A stretch of 64,000 nt of DNA. Source: JANQEU01 sp965601455 (lineage in GTDB: Bacteria > Bacteroidota > Bacteroidia > Cytophagales > Cyclobacteriaceae). The stretch spans positions 4,526,001-4,590,000 of the forward strand of contig OZ271831.1 of NCBI GenBank assembly GCA_965601455.1, given 5' to 3'. The position numbers and the translations under genes are program-made. Below the pieces are notes generated by a model. That model saw nothing but the letters and a program-made list of their open reading frames with translations, ran no database searches and was not told the origin of the DNA. This document shows, in pieces, positions 44,955 through 52,990 of this stretch (its first letter is position 1; each line of letters starts with the position of its first letter).

Positions 44955-46433
44955 TTACCAACCAACACCGTAGTAAGCTTTTTCACCATCAGGATAAATT
45001 CCTTCAATTAGAACTCCTTCGCCTCTCGAGCTCTCCAGATATAACTTGAATTGCTCAACATCCTGAATGGGTGTTTTATCCACTTTCGTAATGATGAATC
45101 CTCTCTTAATTCCGGTCTCTCGAAATTTACCGTTGGAAACATCAGCCACTTTGACACCTCCAGATAATCCAAGGGTTTTCAACTCTTCATCTGAAACATT
45201 CTCGAATGTGGCTCCATTAAGAGAAAAGGACACCGAAGATCTAGTAACAATATCTGTTGTCCCAACAGAATTTCTGAGTGTCACTCTTACATCCTTGGCT
45301 TTACCATTTCTAATGTAAGAGACTGTTACCTGATCTCCTGGTCTACGTAAAGCAATGAGCTCTTGCAGTTCGGAAGAACTATTCACTTTTCGACCGTCAA
45401 CAGCTATAATAACATCCTCCGATTCCAGTCCTGCCTCTTCTGCTGCAGATCCGGAAGTTATACTGGAAATGAATACTCCCTGCAAAACGTTCAGCTCATA
45501 CCTCTCTGCTATATCGGCATTTACGTCATTAATACGTACTCCAATTAAAGCTCTCTGAACCTCGCCATACTCTGTTAAGTCCTCGTACACTTTTTTGACT
45601 AAACTAACTGGTACAGCAAAGGAATAGCCTGCGAATGCACCTGTCGGTGAAATGATTGCAGTATTAATTCCAACTAATTCCCCGTTAAGGTTCACAAGTG
45701 CACCGCCACTGTTGCCCGGGTTAACGGCTGCATCTGTTTGTATAAATGATTCGATCTGAAGGTTATTCCTTTCCCTTAGGATATTAATATTTCTTGCCTT
45801 TGCGCTGACGATACCAGCAGTAACCGTTGAACGGAAATCAAAAGGATTCCCAACAGCTAATACCCATTCACCCAGACTCACATTATCAGAACTGCCCCAT
45901 TTCATGGCAGGTAGATCAAGAGCCTCAACTTTTAACACTGCAATATCTGTCGTAGGATCCACTCCAATTATTTCTGCATCATATGTCCGATTATCGTTTA
46001 GCATGACTTCCACTTCGGAGGCTCCATCCACAACATGATAATTTGTGACGATGTATCCACTGGATTCCACGATTACACCTGATCCCATTCCACGAGAAGG
46101 TCGACGACCTCGATCCGGCTGACCGAAAAAATCCCTGAAATATTCATCAAATGGATTTGCAGAAGAGCTACTGGCACCCTCGGTTATTTGTGTACGTATG
46201 TGCACTACGGAATTGACCGAATTTTCAGCGGCATATACAAAGTTCATGCCCTCTGGCACAATGTAACCACTTGTATCTATGCTGTAATTGGTAAAGCTTG
46301 CCTGTGTGGGATAAGAAGTAGGAATATATTCTACCTGTTCGGGTGTGATTAACCGATACCCACCAATTGCAATCACTCCCCCAAGCAAGGAGGATAGCAA
46401 CATGGCGACAATCATATTTCTATTATTCCTCAT
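44955..46433 (-). CDS. degQ: Periplasmic Do/DegQ-family serine protease (HtrA)
   Basis: A 492-aa envelope protease and chaperone for misfolded proteins. An N-terminal hydrophobic segment (about 8-27) directs export or anchors it. The trypsin-like domain has the triad H133 (VTNYHVVDGA), D163 (PTTDIAVLK) and S242 (NPGNSGGALV). Two PDZ domains follow: the first near IGVRINDVNADIAERY with ITSGSAAEEAGLESEDVIIAV, the second near the C-terminus with RGFIITKVDKTPI. Length and order fit the Do family. It is monocistronic, with a terminator on its 3' side and the hsp20 terminator just upstream. Confidence 0.95.
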   Translation of the reverse strand: MRNNRNMIVAMLLSSLLGGVIAIGGYRLITPEQVEYIPTSYPTQASFTNYSIDTSGYIVPEGMNFVYAAENSVNSVVHIRTQITEGASSSSANPFDEYFRDFFGQPDRGRRPSRGMGSGVIVESSGYIVTNYHVVDGASEVEVMLNDNRTYDAEIIGVDPTTDIAVLKVEALDLPAMKWGSSDNVSLGEWVLAVGNPFDFRSTVTAGIVSAKARNINILRERNNLQIESFIQTDAAVNPGNSGGALVNLNGELVGINTAIISPTGAFAGYSFAVPVSLVKKVYEDLTEYGEVQRALIGVRINDVNADIAERYELNVLQGVFISSITSGSAAEEAGLESEDVIIAVDGRKVNSSSELQELIALRRPGDQVTVSYIRNGKAKDVRVTLRNSVGTTDIVTRSSVSFSLNGATFENVSDEELKTLGLSGGVKVADVSNGKFRETGIKRGFIITKVDKTPIQDVEQFKLYLESSRGEGVLIEGIYPDGEKAYYGVGW

Positions 46434-46530
46434 ATTCTCTTTTCAATCTTTATACATGTTAAACTAAAATTAATGTCTATTGTTTCCATCTACTGTTGGA
46501 AAAAGCTGACCTTAACCACATTTAACAAAA

Positions 46531-46556
46531 AGAAAGCGGCTTAATAACCGCTTTCT
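46531..46556 (-). terminator. Rho-independent terminator of hsp20
   Basis: Perfect 9-bp stem AGAAAGCGG/CCGCTTTCT with an 8-nt loop. Read on the minus strand it is followed by TTTTTG, 25 bp after the hsp20 stop. Confidence 0.8.
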
Positions 46557-46580
46557 CAACTCAAATTACCTGTATCAAAA

Positions 46581-47009
46581 TTACTTGATAGAGATGGTTC
46601 TTTTATTCTCTTTTTTAGCGTCCTTGGGAAGAATTACATTAAGGATACCATCTTTATAAGAGGCGTCAACTTTTTCAACGTTCACATTGTCCGGTAAGTA
46701 GAAAGACCGACTGAAAGTACCGTAGTAACTCTCCACTGAGTGGAAATTTTTCTCAGTCTTTTCACTTTCCATCTTGCGCTCGCCACTAACGGTCAATCGA
46801 TCGTCTTTGATATCGATGTTGATATCATCCTTTTTCATACCCGGAAGCTCAAAGTGAATTTCAAATTCCTTTTCGGTCTCCGCTATATCAACCTTTGGAG
46901 AGAAAGTGGACATCTCTTTTCCAAACACTTCGTCGTTGAAGAAACGATCAAAGAAGTTACTGAAAGTAGCTGGTCGATATTTATTCTGATTGTATTTTAC
47001 TAGTGTCAT
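46581..47009 (-). CDS. hsp20: Small heat-shock protein, Hsp20/alpha-crystallin family
   Basis: A 142-aa ATP-independent holdase chaperone. The alpha-crystallin domain spans about 35-130: PKVDIAETEKEFEIHFELPGMKKDDINIDIKDDRLTVSGERK is the N-terminal half, and GTFSRSFYLPDNVNVEKVDASYKDGILNVILPK the C-terminal half. The C-terminal I-x-I motif (ISI at the very end) that ties dimers into oligomers is present. It is a single-gene unit with its own terminator, and its upstream region carries a promoter-like element unlike the usual TAnnTTTG type. Confidence 0.96.
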   Translation of the reverse strand: MTLVKYNQNKYRPATFSNFFDRFFNDEVFGKEMSTFSPKVDIAETEKEFEIHFELPGMKKDDINIDIKDDRLTVSGERKMESEKTEKNFHSVESYYGTFSRSFYLPDNVNVEKVDASYKDGILNVILPKDAKKENKRTISIK

Positions 47010-47052
47010 TATATTTTAATTTTAGGTATTACATCAAATTCAATTTCAATTG

Positions 47053-47157
47053 TTCGAAATCTGTGCCATTCGAGAAAAGCAACCAAAACGTCATCATTTA
47101 ATGTCATTTTGTCTGTAAGTGATCAAGAAAGTGGCCGTTTTGCGTCATAATGTCATG
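47053..47157 (-). promoter_or_regulatory. Candidate sigma-54-like promoter and duplicated upstream element for hsp20
   Basis: On the minus strand TGGCAC (47068-47063) is followed at -24/-12 spacing by TCGAA (about 47056-47053), a partial match to TGGCAC-N5-TTGCA. A start near 47042 would leave a 33-nt leader. Further upstream, two related blocks are seen on the plus strand: CGTCAT..AATGTCAT at 47089-47106 and CGTCATAATGTCAT at 47143-47156. Their distance suits activator sites. No TAnnTTTG match occurs in this region. The -12 half is imperfect, so the call is tentative. Confidence 0.35.
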
Positions 47158-47324
47158 TTCGTGGGATTTCTAAACCTCTACGAAAGAAAATTCACTTTGG
47201 AGAATACCCTAAATACTATCAGTTCTTGAATTGGATTAGTCCTGGAGAGAAAAAGAAAAACAGATATAACTACTTTCAAATGCGACTAAACCTGATGGTA
47301 GGAAGGTAGCTACTCGATGTAAAT
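47158..47324. other. Gene-free stretch between hsp20 regulatory region and tRNA terminator
   Basis: Together with 47010-47157 this makes about 315 bp without a gene. I see no ORF with coding character and no repeat here. A weak -7-like TACTTTCA occurs at 47271-47278 on the plus strand without a -33 box at the right distance. Confidence 0.5.
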
Positions 47325-47355
47325 AAAAAACCCTACCGAATGGCAGGGTTTTTTT
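47325..47355. terminator. Bidirectional terminator downstream of tRNA-Asn
   Basis: Stem CCCTACC/GGCAGGG with one mismatch and GAAT loop, flanked by an A-run on the left and a T-run on the right, so it can end transcripts in both directions. It sits just 3' of the minus-strand tRNA. Confidence 0.8.
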
Positions 47356-47358
47356 ATG

Positions 47359-47432
47359 CTCCCCTTCTTGGGCTCGAACCAAGGACCTACTGATTAACAG
47401 TCAGCCGCTCTAACCAACTGAGCTAAAGGGGA
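47359..47432 (-). tRNA. tRNA-Asn (anticodon GTT)
   Basis: A 74-nt cloverleaf on the minus strand. The acceptor stem is TCCCCTT/AAGGGGA with discriminator G; D arm GCTC..GAGC; anticodon stem GCTGA/TCAGT with loop CTGTTAA, giving anticodon GTT; T arm CTTGG-TTCGAGC-CCAAG. The 3' CCA is not encoded, so it is added after transcription. It is a lone tRNA with its own promoter and terminator. Confidence 0.97.
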
Positions 47433-47454
47433 ATACTTCGCTCAAAAGCGGACG

Positions 47455-47485
47455 CAAATTTATACGGCCATAAATTATTTTCCAA
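47455..47485 (-). promoter_or_regulatory. Promoter of tRNA-Asn
   Basis: Minus strand TAAATTTG (47462-47455) is an exact TAnnTTTG, and TTG (47485-47483) lies 20 bp upstream, the textbook Bacteroidota spacing. Start near 47448, about 16 nt before the mature 5' end. This is the best-formed promoter in the window. Confidence 0.65.
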
Positions 47486-47657
47486 TTACAGAAAGACTTT
47501 CTTTCCTGTCATTGAAAATATCAGGTTATTTAATCGATGAATTCGAGTAGATCCAATAGCGGCCCTCGCCGAATTGTGTTATTATTTCATTTAATCATTC
47601 AATTATATTGGCAATCAACACTGATAATGAAATACTTCTGAGAGGCATATTTTGAAT

Positions 47658-47700
47658 TACTACAAATTTTTGTATGTTTGACGTGCGAGTATTTGTAGTA
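47658..47700 (+). repeat. 10-bp inverted repeat flanking a promoter -7 element
   Basis: TACTACAAAT at 47658-47667 and its exact reverse complement ATTTGTAGTA at 47691-47700 are 23 bp apart, with centres 33 bp (about three helical turns) apart. The spacer holds TATGTTTG at 47673-47680, an exact TAnnTTTG, and a TTG at 47652-47654 lies 18 bp before it. The arms look like operator half-sites around a promoter. Confidence 0.5.
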
Positions 47701-47743
47701 TTTATGAAAAGCCCATGTCTTCGGACTGGGCTTTTCTTTTTTC
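47687..47743 (+). ncRNA. Candidate short non-coding transcript ending in a UUCG-capped terminator
   Basis: From the predicted start near 47687 the sequence runs about 20 nt to a hairpin at 47707-47735 (AAAAGCCCA-T-GTC, loop TTCG, GAC-C-TGGGCTTTT), followed by CTTTTTT. No ORF fits between start and hairpin, and no plus-strand gene lies upstream to use this terminator. The hairpin could instead serve the minus-strand gene ending at 47778, where the trailing T-run is shorter (TTTTC). About 225 bp between the tRNA promoter and this unit show nothing else. Confidence 0.35.
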
Positions 47744-47777
47744 CTGACAGTCAAAAGTTCACAAATAACTACTGAAG

Positions 47778-48398
47778 TTAATTGGAATAGTTCGCGTTAT
47801 ATTCCATTACGATGGACAAAATGTCTTCATAGCCCTTGTCCCCTTTCTTTATTTGTTTCGACAATGCTTTGTTTTTGTCGAAATAGTCTCCCATTTCCTT
47901 AGCAAAATTCTGCTTACTCACCAGGTTGAGCTTTGCACCATTGAAAAGATAATAGTTCGGTTCATTTGTGTAAGGATCATCAAACTCATAAAGGGAAATC
48001 TTACCATCGAGCACCTTGAACAGGTAATGAAAAGTACGTTTCGAAAGGGCGGATGTCGCTACCAATCGAAGCTCGTATCGTGTATCTCCAACTAAAATCG
48101 TTTCATATTCTTTAATAGGAAGCTTGGTTACTGACGTGTCGGCTAACTGAGCTTTGAAAAACACACTGTCTTTCATATAAAACAAAGAAAAATTTGCACT
48201 ATCACCTTTAACTCTAACCTCATAATGATCGGTCATTGCGATGTTCTCATTTGCCATTTTCACAAAACCAGAAAGCTCATCGTATTCAGCCAAAAGTGTG
48301 CAGGCTCTATATTCAGATTGTGCTGAGACAATGAATGGGAGGAAGAATATTAAGCACACAAAAACGTTACCGGCTATCTTACTACCGTGCAGGAACAT
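47778..48398 (-). CDS. Hypothetical secreted protein
   Basis: A 206-aa protein with a signal peptide (hydrophobic about 10-25, cut after SAQ). The mature part has beta-rich, Phe/Tyr-rich strands (ANFSLFYMKDSVFFKAQL, RTFHYLFKVLDGKISLYEFDD) and a Lys-rich helical C-terminus (YFDKNKALSKQIKKGDKGYEDI). This resembles the unnamed Bacteroidota proteins found in the periplasm, but I do not recognise a family. It is a single gene; the nearest 3' hairpin is 43 bp downstream. Confidence 0.65.
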   Translation of the reverse strand: MFLHGSKIAGNVFVCLIFFLPFIVSAQSEYRACTLLAEYDELSGFVKMANENIAMTDHYEVRVKGDSANFSLFYMKDSVFFKAQLADTSVTKLPIKEYETILVGDTRYELRLVATSALSKRTFHYLFKVLDGKISLYEFDDPYTNEPNYYLFNGAKLNLVSKQNFAKEMGDYFDKNKALSKQIKKGDKGYEDILSIVMEYNANYSN

Positions 48399-48574
48399 AG
48401 TATCTATTAATAATTAGACTATTGGTGATGGAAATAAAAGTAAAGAATAATTGATGATTTTGAAGGTTTTTAAGCAGATAAAATAGGAGTATATAGATCC
48501 ATCACCTTTGTCGATCTGATAACAAAATGACTAGATTCGTTTGAATAGATTTCTGAATACTCTAGCACACCATC

Positions 48575-49867
48575 ATGTTTACTAAACCATCGATTATTCT
48601 TATCCCTTTACTATTTATATTATCCTTCCCGGCACTAAGTCAATTTACGATTGACTCTTATGCTCTACATCGAATATCGCTAATCGATGTTATTCACAAG
48701 CGAGTACTCGAAAACCAAACGGTAGTTATTCAAAATGGTGTCATCGTAGGAATTCATGATGCTGAAGAATTCAACAGCGTGGATTCTCTTCAACTATTGA
48801 CTTATGATGGTTATTATCTCACTCCTGGTTTAATTGATGCCCATGTTCATCTCGGAACTGATCCATCAAAATCTGATAACCTTGGAATCACCACTGAAAG
48901 ACTAGAATATCTACTAAGAAATGGTGTCACCACCGTCAGGGACATGGCCGGCGATGCCCGCTATTTGAGTTATTTATCCAGACAGGCGATGCTTGATGAA
49001 ATCATCTCCCCGGACATATTTTACTCATCACTAATTGCCGGTGAATCGTTTTTCAGAGACCCAAGAACAAAACTAGCTGCTCGTGGATTTGATGCTGGAC
49101 AAGCACCATGGATGCGTGCTATCAATTCCAGTTCCAACCTCGACCAAATAATGGCAGAAGCAAAAGGAACAGGCGCCACAGGCGTTAAGATATACGCTGA
49201 TCTAAATAAAGATCATATCACAAATGTAGTCGAAGCAGCACATCAACAAGGATTAATAGTATGGGCCCATTCGACCGTATTTCCAGCAAGATCCATTGAG
49301 GTATGTGAGGCAGGTGTAGATGTGATGTCGCATGCTACATATCTGGCCTGGGAGGGTGAAAATGAAATACCATCCGACGCAAGGAATAGACACAGAACAC
49401 ATGAAAACTATGATATCAATAATCCTGTCTACACCAAGCTTATGAACTGTGTATCGAATAATCAGACAATCTTGGATGCTACTATAGCCACTTACAGCGG
49501 GTATTTCCCTGACTCTACATTATTTACATATGGAGTTACTCTAACGAATCTTGCCTACAAGAATAACATCAAAATCGGAGTGGGAACAGACATGGCAATC
49601 GATATTAAAAAGCCCTCACCCATTTTTCAGGAGATGCAAGTGCTCCAGGATGAGGTTGGCATGAGGCCCATTGATGTGATTAATTCAGCTACGATGGTCA
49701 ATGCTGAAATGATTGGTAAGGAAGAGTCGATTGGATCGATTGAAATTGGGAAGACAGCCAACTTAATTGTATCGAAAAAAAATCCGGCCCAAGATGTCAG
49801 TAACTTTCAAACGGCCGAGGTAATCATCAAAAATGGGAAGCTGTATGACACATTCCCCACAAACTGA
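48575..49867 (+). CDS. Secreted amidohydrolase-family protein
   Basis: A 430-aa enzyme with a signal peptide (about 1-23). Metal ligands H90 and H92 lie in LIDAHVHLG, a Lys in TGVKIYADLN, His residues in VWAHSTVFPA and MSHATYLAW, and the catalytic Asp in GVGTDMA. The C-terminal ESIGSIEIGKTANLIV closes the sandwich. It belongs to the imidazolonepropionase-like subgroup, as does the enzyme at 2.6-4.2 kb, but the two are clearly different genes. Substrate unknown. It converges on the PorE-like gene with 11 bp between them. Confidence 0.88.
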   Translation: MFTKPSIILIPLLFILSFPALSQFTIDSYALHRISLIDVIHKRVLENQTVVIQNGVIVGIHDAEEFNSVDSLQLLTYDGYYLTPGLIDAHVHLGTDPSKSDNLGITTERLEYLLRNGVTTVRDMAGDARYLSYLSRQAMLDEIISPDIFYSSLIAGESFFRDPRTKLAARGFDAGQAPWMRAINSSSNLDQIMAEAKGTGATGVKIYADLNKDHITNVVEAAHQQGLIVWAHSTVFPARSIEVCEAGVDVMSHATYLAWEGENEIPSDARNRHRTHENYDINNPVYTKLMNCVSNNQTILDATIATYSGYFPDSTLFTYGVTLTNLAYKNNIKIGVGTDMAIDIKKPSPIFQEMQVLQDEVGMRPIDVINSATMVNAEMIGKEESIGSIEIGKTANLIVSKKNPAQDVSNFQTAEVIIKNGKLYDTFPTN

Positions 49868-49878
49868 AATGCTTCAGG

Positions 49879-51972
49879 TTAATTCCCTTTAAATATCTGG
49901 ATGTCCGTCCTACGATTTATCTGGTGTTGTTCACTCGTACAAGGAACCCCATCCACACAATCGTTGAGTGGCTCGGACTCTCCCCGACCAACAGCTTTTA
50001 GTTGCCGAGGATCAACCCCTTGCGACTTGAGATACTCCATGACTGACTCTGCCCGACGCTGTGAAAGATCTCTATTGTAATCTTTCGGGCCTTTTGAGTC
50101 CGTATGTGCAATGATCAAAATATTGGTATTCGGAAATTTCTTTAAACTTCCTGCAATTGAGTCTAGCCTTGGCAAAAAGGTGTTAGCCAATACGTGCTTG
50201 TTTGTCTCGTATAATAGATCATCAAGTGTAATTGTCTCGGTTGGTTTGATCTTCCTTAGCTCGTAAGTACGATTAAACTCTGGTGCATTAAATGTTATAG
50301 TGTCGTTTACGAAACTGTATCCTTCCTTCGATACAATTATTGAAAAACGCCCTCCCGATATTTTATCTAGTTCAAAATATCCACTGGAATTAGCCCTGAT
50401 TTCCTCACCTTCTCCTGTATTCATATCTCTAATGAAAATAATGGGTTCATTGACAGCTGATCCGTCTTCTTCTGAAAAAACAAAAGCCCGCAGTTTAAAC
50501 TCCCTTACCATGTAGAAGGTACCGTCGAAAGGCCTGGAGCCAATCGTGATCGTCTCCTCCTGTGGGTGTAAAGGATCCCTGCGAATGGTGATGTTATATT
50601 TTCGGTCCATTGGAACCTTCCCGAAAATATTCCCCGATTCGTCGCTGTTAAATCGAAAGGTTGCTCCGTTCTGCGCATCAGTAAGCACGACGGAGGCATC
50701 CGCGATCTTTGAATTATTCCATTTTCTTCTTACTTCAATATTGAAGCCAATAAGATCCAGTTCTGCGGTAGTGTACTCATAGATATCGTCGCCACCTGTT
50801 CCGCCTGGACGATTGGAAGAAAAATAACCGTCATGGTCGTTATTCAAGGCAAGTCCAAAATCATCATAGCCGGAATTAATTGGAGCCCCGAGGTTCACTA
50901 TCTCATCGTGAATCCTATCAAAAAGAAAGATATCATAACCCCCTGCTCCGGGATATCCATCAGAGGTGAAATACAGATCCCGCTCATAGGTGTAAGGATA
51001 CCAATCGTTTCCCGAAGTATTGATCTCTTCAAGATTAATCGGTTCCGACCATTCTCCATCAAGATAGCTTGTGATGTATATATCAAGACCTCCTTTCCCA
51101 CCTGGAAGATCCGCTGCAAAATAAAGTACCCCCCACTCTGCCATGTGTGGGGTTACGGCAATTGGGTTATCAAATTCTTCCAACACGGGAAAAGGTCTAA
51201 AGTTATCCCATGAACCATCAGGAAGAATGTCACCTAAAAGCATTTGAGGTTTTTTCTCACCAAACTTAAGTTCGGTTGCTAAAAACAATACGACAGAATC
51301 TTCGATGAACGTAGGATACGAAACATTAAAGTATTTAGGTGGAACCCTGATCGGCTCAATTGCAAAATGATTGATTGTATCCAAGCGATGCGCGGTATAC
51401 ACGTGATAGTAGCCATATTGACTATCCTTATTGGTAGAATACAGATAACCATCCCCAATTTTCTGGCCAATTAATTCAGAATAAGGAGTATTGAGATCCA
51501 TCTCCTTTAATCCATAAAACGACTCATTAGCGAAGAAGGAGTTTCTGATCTTCGCACCTTCCAGACGTCTCTGCCCACGTGGATCTTCCGTTTTATCAAT
51601 GTATTGTTGAAAATAATCAACTGCTTCTTCTGTCTCACCTAAGGCTAATGCACTCTCTGCAAAGTTCAGTAGATCAAGGCTATCCAATTCATCTACAGCG
51701 AAGATGTTGATACCCGCGCGATACGAATGGTAAGCATTCTCGAAATCCCTGATTTTCGTATAGCTCCGGCCGAGCTTAAGATACAGTTCAGCTTTATTCG
51801 TCTTCAACGAAGCGATCTTGTACTGATCAATTGCTGCCTCATATTCCAGCTGCCTAAAGAACTTATCTCCACGGTCTTCCGAGGATGCAAAAAGGTCGCG
51901 TATATCTGTACTTTGACCGTAAGAATTTAGTCCAATCAGAAAAGTTATGCCTATGATAAGTAACCTTCGCAT
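49879..51972 (-). CDS. PorE-like protein: TPR, PD40 propeller, CRD and OmpA domains
   Basis: A 697-aa envelope protein with a signal peptide (1-19). Domain order: TPR-type helices (about 30-130), a PD40/WD-like propeller (about 190-410; GGKGGLDIYITSYLDGEWSEP, DLYFTSDGYPGAGGYDIF), one or two carboxypeptidase-regulatory-like Ig folds (about 420-570), and a C-terminal OmpA peptidoglycan-binding domain (about 585-697; IAHTDSKGPKDYNRDLSQRRAESV). This is the layout of T9SS PorE, which ties the secretion complex to peptidoglycan. It starts 3 bp after the PorP-like gene. Several paralogues usually exist per genome, so it may be a cassette-specific relative rather than PorE itself. Confidence 0.82.
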   Translation of the reverse strand: MRRLLIIGITFLIGLNSYGQSTDIRDLFASSEDRGDKFFRQLEYEAAIDQYKIASLKTNKAELYLKLGRSYTKIRDFENAYHSYRAGINIFAVDELDSLDLLNFAESALALGETEEAVDYFQQYIDKTEDPRGQRRLEGAKIRNSFFANESFYGLKEMDLNTPYSELIGQKIGDGYLYSTNKDSQYGYYHVYTAHRLDTINHFAIEPIRVPPKYFNVSYPTFIEDSVVLFLATELKFGEKKPQMLLGDILPDGSWDNFRPFPVLEEFDNPIAVTPHMAEWGVLYFAADLPGGKGGLDIYITSYLDGEWSEPINLEEINTSGNDWYPYTYERDLYFTSDGYPGAGGYDIFLFDRIHDEIVNLGAPINSGYDDFGLALNNDHDGYFSSNRPGGTGGDDIYEYTTAELDLIGFNIEVRRKWNNSKIADASVVLTDAQNGATFRFNSDESGNIFGKVPMDRKYNITIRRDPLHPQEETITIGSRPFDGTFYMVREFKLRAFVFSEEDGSAVNEPIIFIRDMNTGEGEEIRANSSGYFELDKISGGRFSIIVSKEGYSFVNDTITFNAPEFNRTYELRKIKPTETITLDDLLYETNKHVLANTFLPRLDSIAGSLKKFPNTNILIIAHTDSKGPKDYNRDLSQRRAESVMEYLKSQGVDPRQLKAVGRGESEPLNDCVDGVPCTSEQHQINRRTDIQIFKGN

Positions 51973-51975
51973 GGA

Positions 51976-52863
51976 TTAGAATAGTCTTGGTGAGATAACG
52001 TTTCTTCTTGGCATTTTGAACAAATACTGTAATCCAATTTCATGAGAGCCCGAAGAACCATTTGATAGATCATTTAGAAAAACATCATAGGTATATCCCA
52101 ATTGAAACTGATCTGTGATGAATAGTTGTAAAAGGCCCGTTAAGGTGCGTCCTGGTTGAAATGCTACTCCAGTACCGAGAATATCCCGAAAGACTCCCGT
52201 TATATTCAAGTTGATATCTGAGAATTCAACATTGTTGAAAGTCGCCAGTACATTAGACTTTAATTGAAACTCCGGACCTACTTTGAGGATATAACCTGCT
52301 GCCAAATAAATATTCTGGTTGTTGTAAAACTCGTCCTGGTTCTTAATCAATTCATTTATTGAGATTCCACCATAAAATGATTCGTTGTAGATCATAGCTC
52401 CCGCTCCAATGCTCGGATTTATATTTCGGAAGTTCCCTGAAAAAGCGGGATCATCCGGTTGACGTGTTCTTAAGGCTGAAAAATCACTGTCAACTATCCG
52501 AATTCCACCCTGGAGACCCATGGATAGGGTCATGGAGCTAAACCCAACTCTGTAGGCCCCAGAACCAAGAATGGCGGTTTGAGAAGTTACATCCACATTT
52601 TGCGACTGAATCTGCATACCAACGGAAAAGGATTCATCCATTAATGGAGAGTGCACATTGAAGGTCTGTGTGAAAGGTGAGTCCTTTATGCCAAGGTTCT
52701 GAAATCGGAAGAAGGCATTTGCTGCCAATGTCTTATTGTATCCAGTATAAGCAGGATTTATGGAAAGATGATTCAATAAATACTGGGAATTACTACCAAC
52801 CTGCTGTGCAAAAGCCGTTGACCTTATGAGTATTAAACAAATAACGGTAACTAGTATTCTCAT
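51976..52863 (-). CDS. PorP/SprF-family type IX secretion membrane protein
   Basis: A 295-aa outer-membrane barrel with a signal peptide (about 1-19, cut at AFAQ). The family hallmark is YLLNHLSINPAYTGYNKTLAANAFFRFQ-type text right after the signal (NPAYTG), then short strands such as SVGMQIQSQNVD, and the end FQLGYTYDVFLNDL with SGSHEIGLQYLF. PorP/SprF-like proteins are needed to secrete or attach the type-B CTD protein encoded beside them. Here the adhesin gene is upstream and the PorE-like gene 3 bp downstream. The 127-bp gap before it carries its own promoter and operator-like palindrome. Confidence 0.92.
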   Translation of the reverse strand: MRILVTVICLILIRSTAFAQQVGSNSQYLLNHLSINPAYTGYNKTLAANAFFRFQNLGIKDSPFTQTFNVHSPLMDESFSVGMQIQSQNVDVTSQTAILGSGAYRVGFSSMTLSMGLQGGIRIVDSDFSALRTRQPDDPAFSGNFRNINPSIGAGAMIYNESFYGGISINELIKNQDEFYNNQNIYLAAGYILKVGPEFQLKSNVLATFNNVEFSDINLNITGVFRDILGTGVAFQPGRTLTGLLQLFITDQFQLGYTYDVFLNDLSNGSSGSHEIGLQYLFKMPRRNVISPRLF

Positions 52864-52872
52864 TTCAAAGCA

Positions 52873-52889
52873 ATTGGGGTGACCCCAAT
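52873..52889 (-). other. Hairpin 10 nt upstream of the porP-like start
   Basis: ATTGGGG and CCCCAAT form a perfect 7-bp stem with a TGA loop just before the ribosome-binding region of the porP-like gene. It lacks a T-run, so it is not a standard terminator and could affect translation or mRNA stability. Confidence 0.4.
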
Positions 52890-52891
52890 AG

Positions 52892-52913
52892 TTGTGTGAC
52901 CAATTTCACACAA
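52892..52913. promoter_or_regulatory. CRP-type palindromic operator
   Basis: TTGTGTGA-N6-TCACACAA is a perfect 8-bp inverted repeat that contains TGTGA-N6-TCACA, the CRP/FNR-superfamily consensus. It begins 3 bp downstream of the -7 element of the porP promoter, over the predicted start point (near 52909). A bound regulator there would be expected to repress. Which regulator binds it is unknown. Confidence 0.5.
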
Positions 52914-52915
52914 AA

Positions 52916-52923
52916 CAAATATA
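52916..52923 (-). promoter_or_regulatory. Candidate promoter -7 element for the porP-porE-like genes
   Basis: On the minus strand TATATTTG (52923-52916) matches TAnnTTTG exactly. A TTG at 52949-52947 is 23 bp upstream, slightly long. It would let the PorP-like and PorE-like genes be expressed apart from the adhesin. Confidence 0.45.
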
Positions 52924-52990
52924 AATAACTGATAGTAAAACTATTACAAGTAAATCTTCAACTAATTAATAAAGCATTTTTGACGATCAA

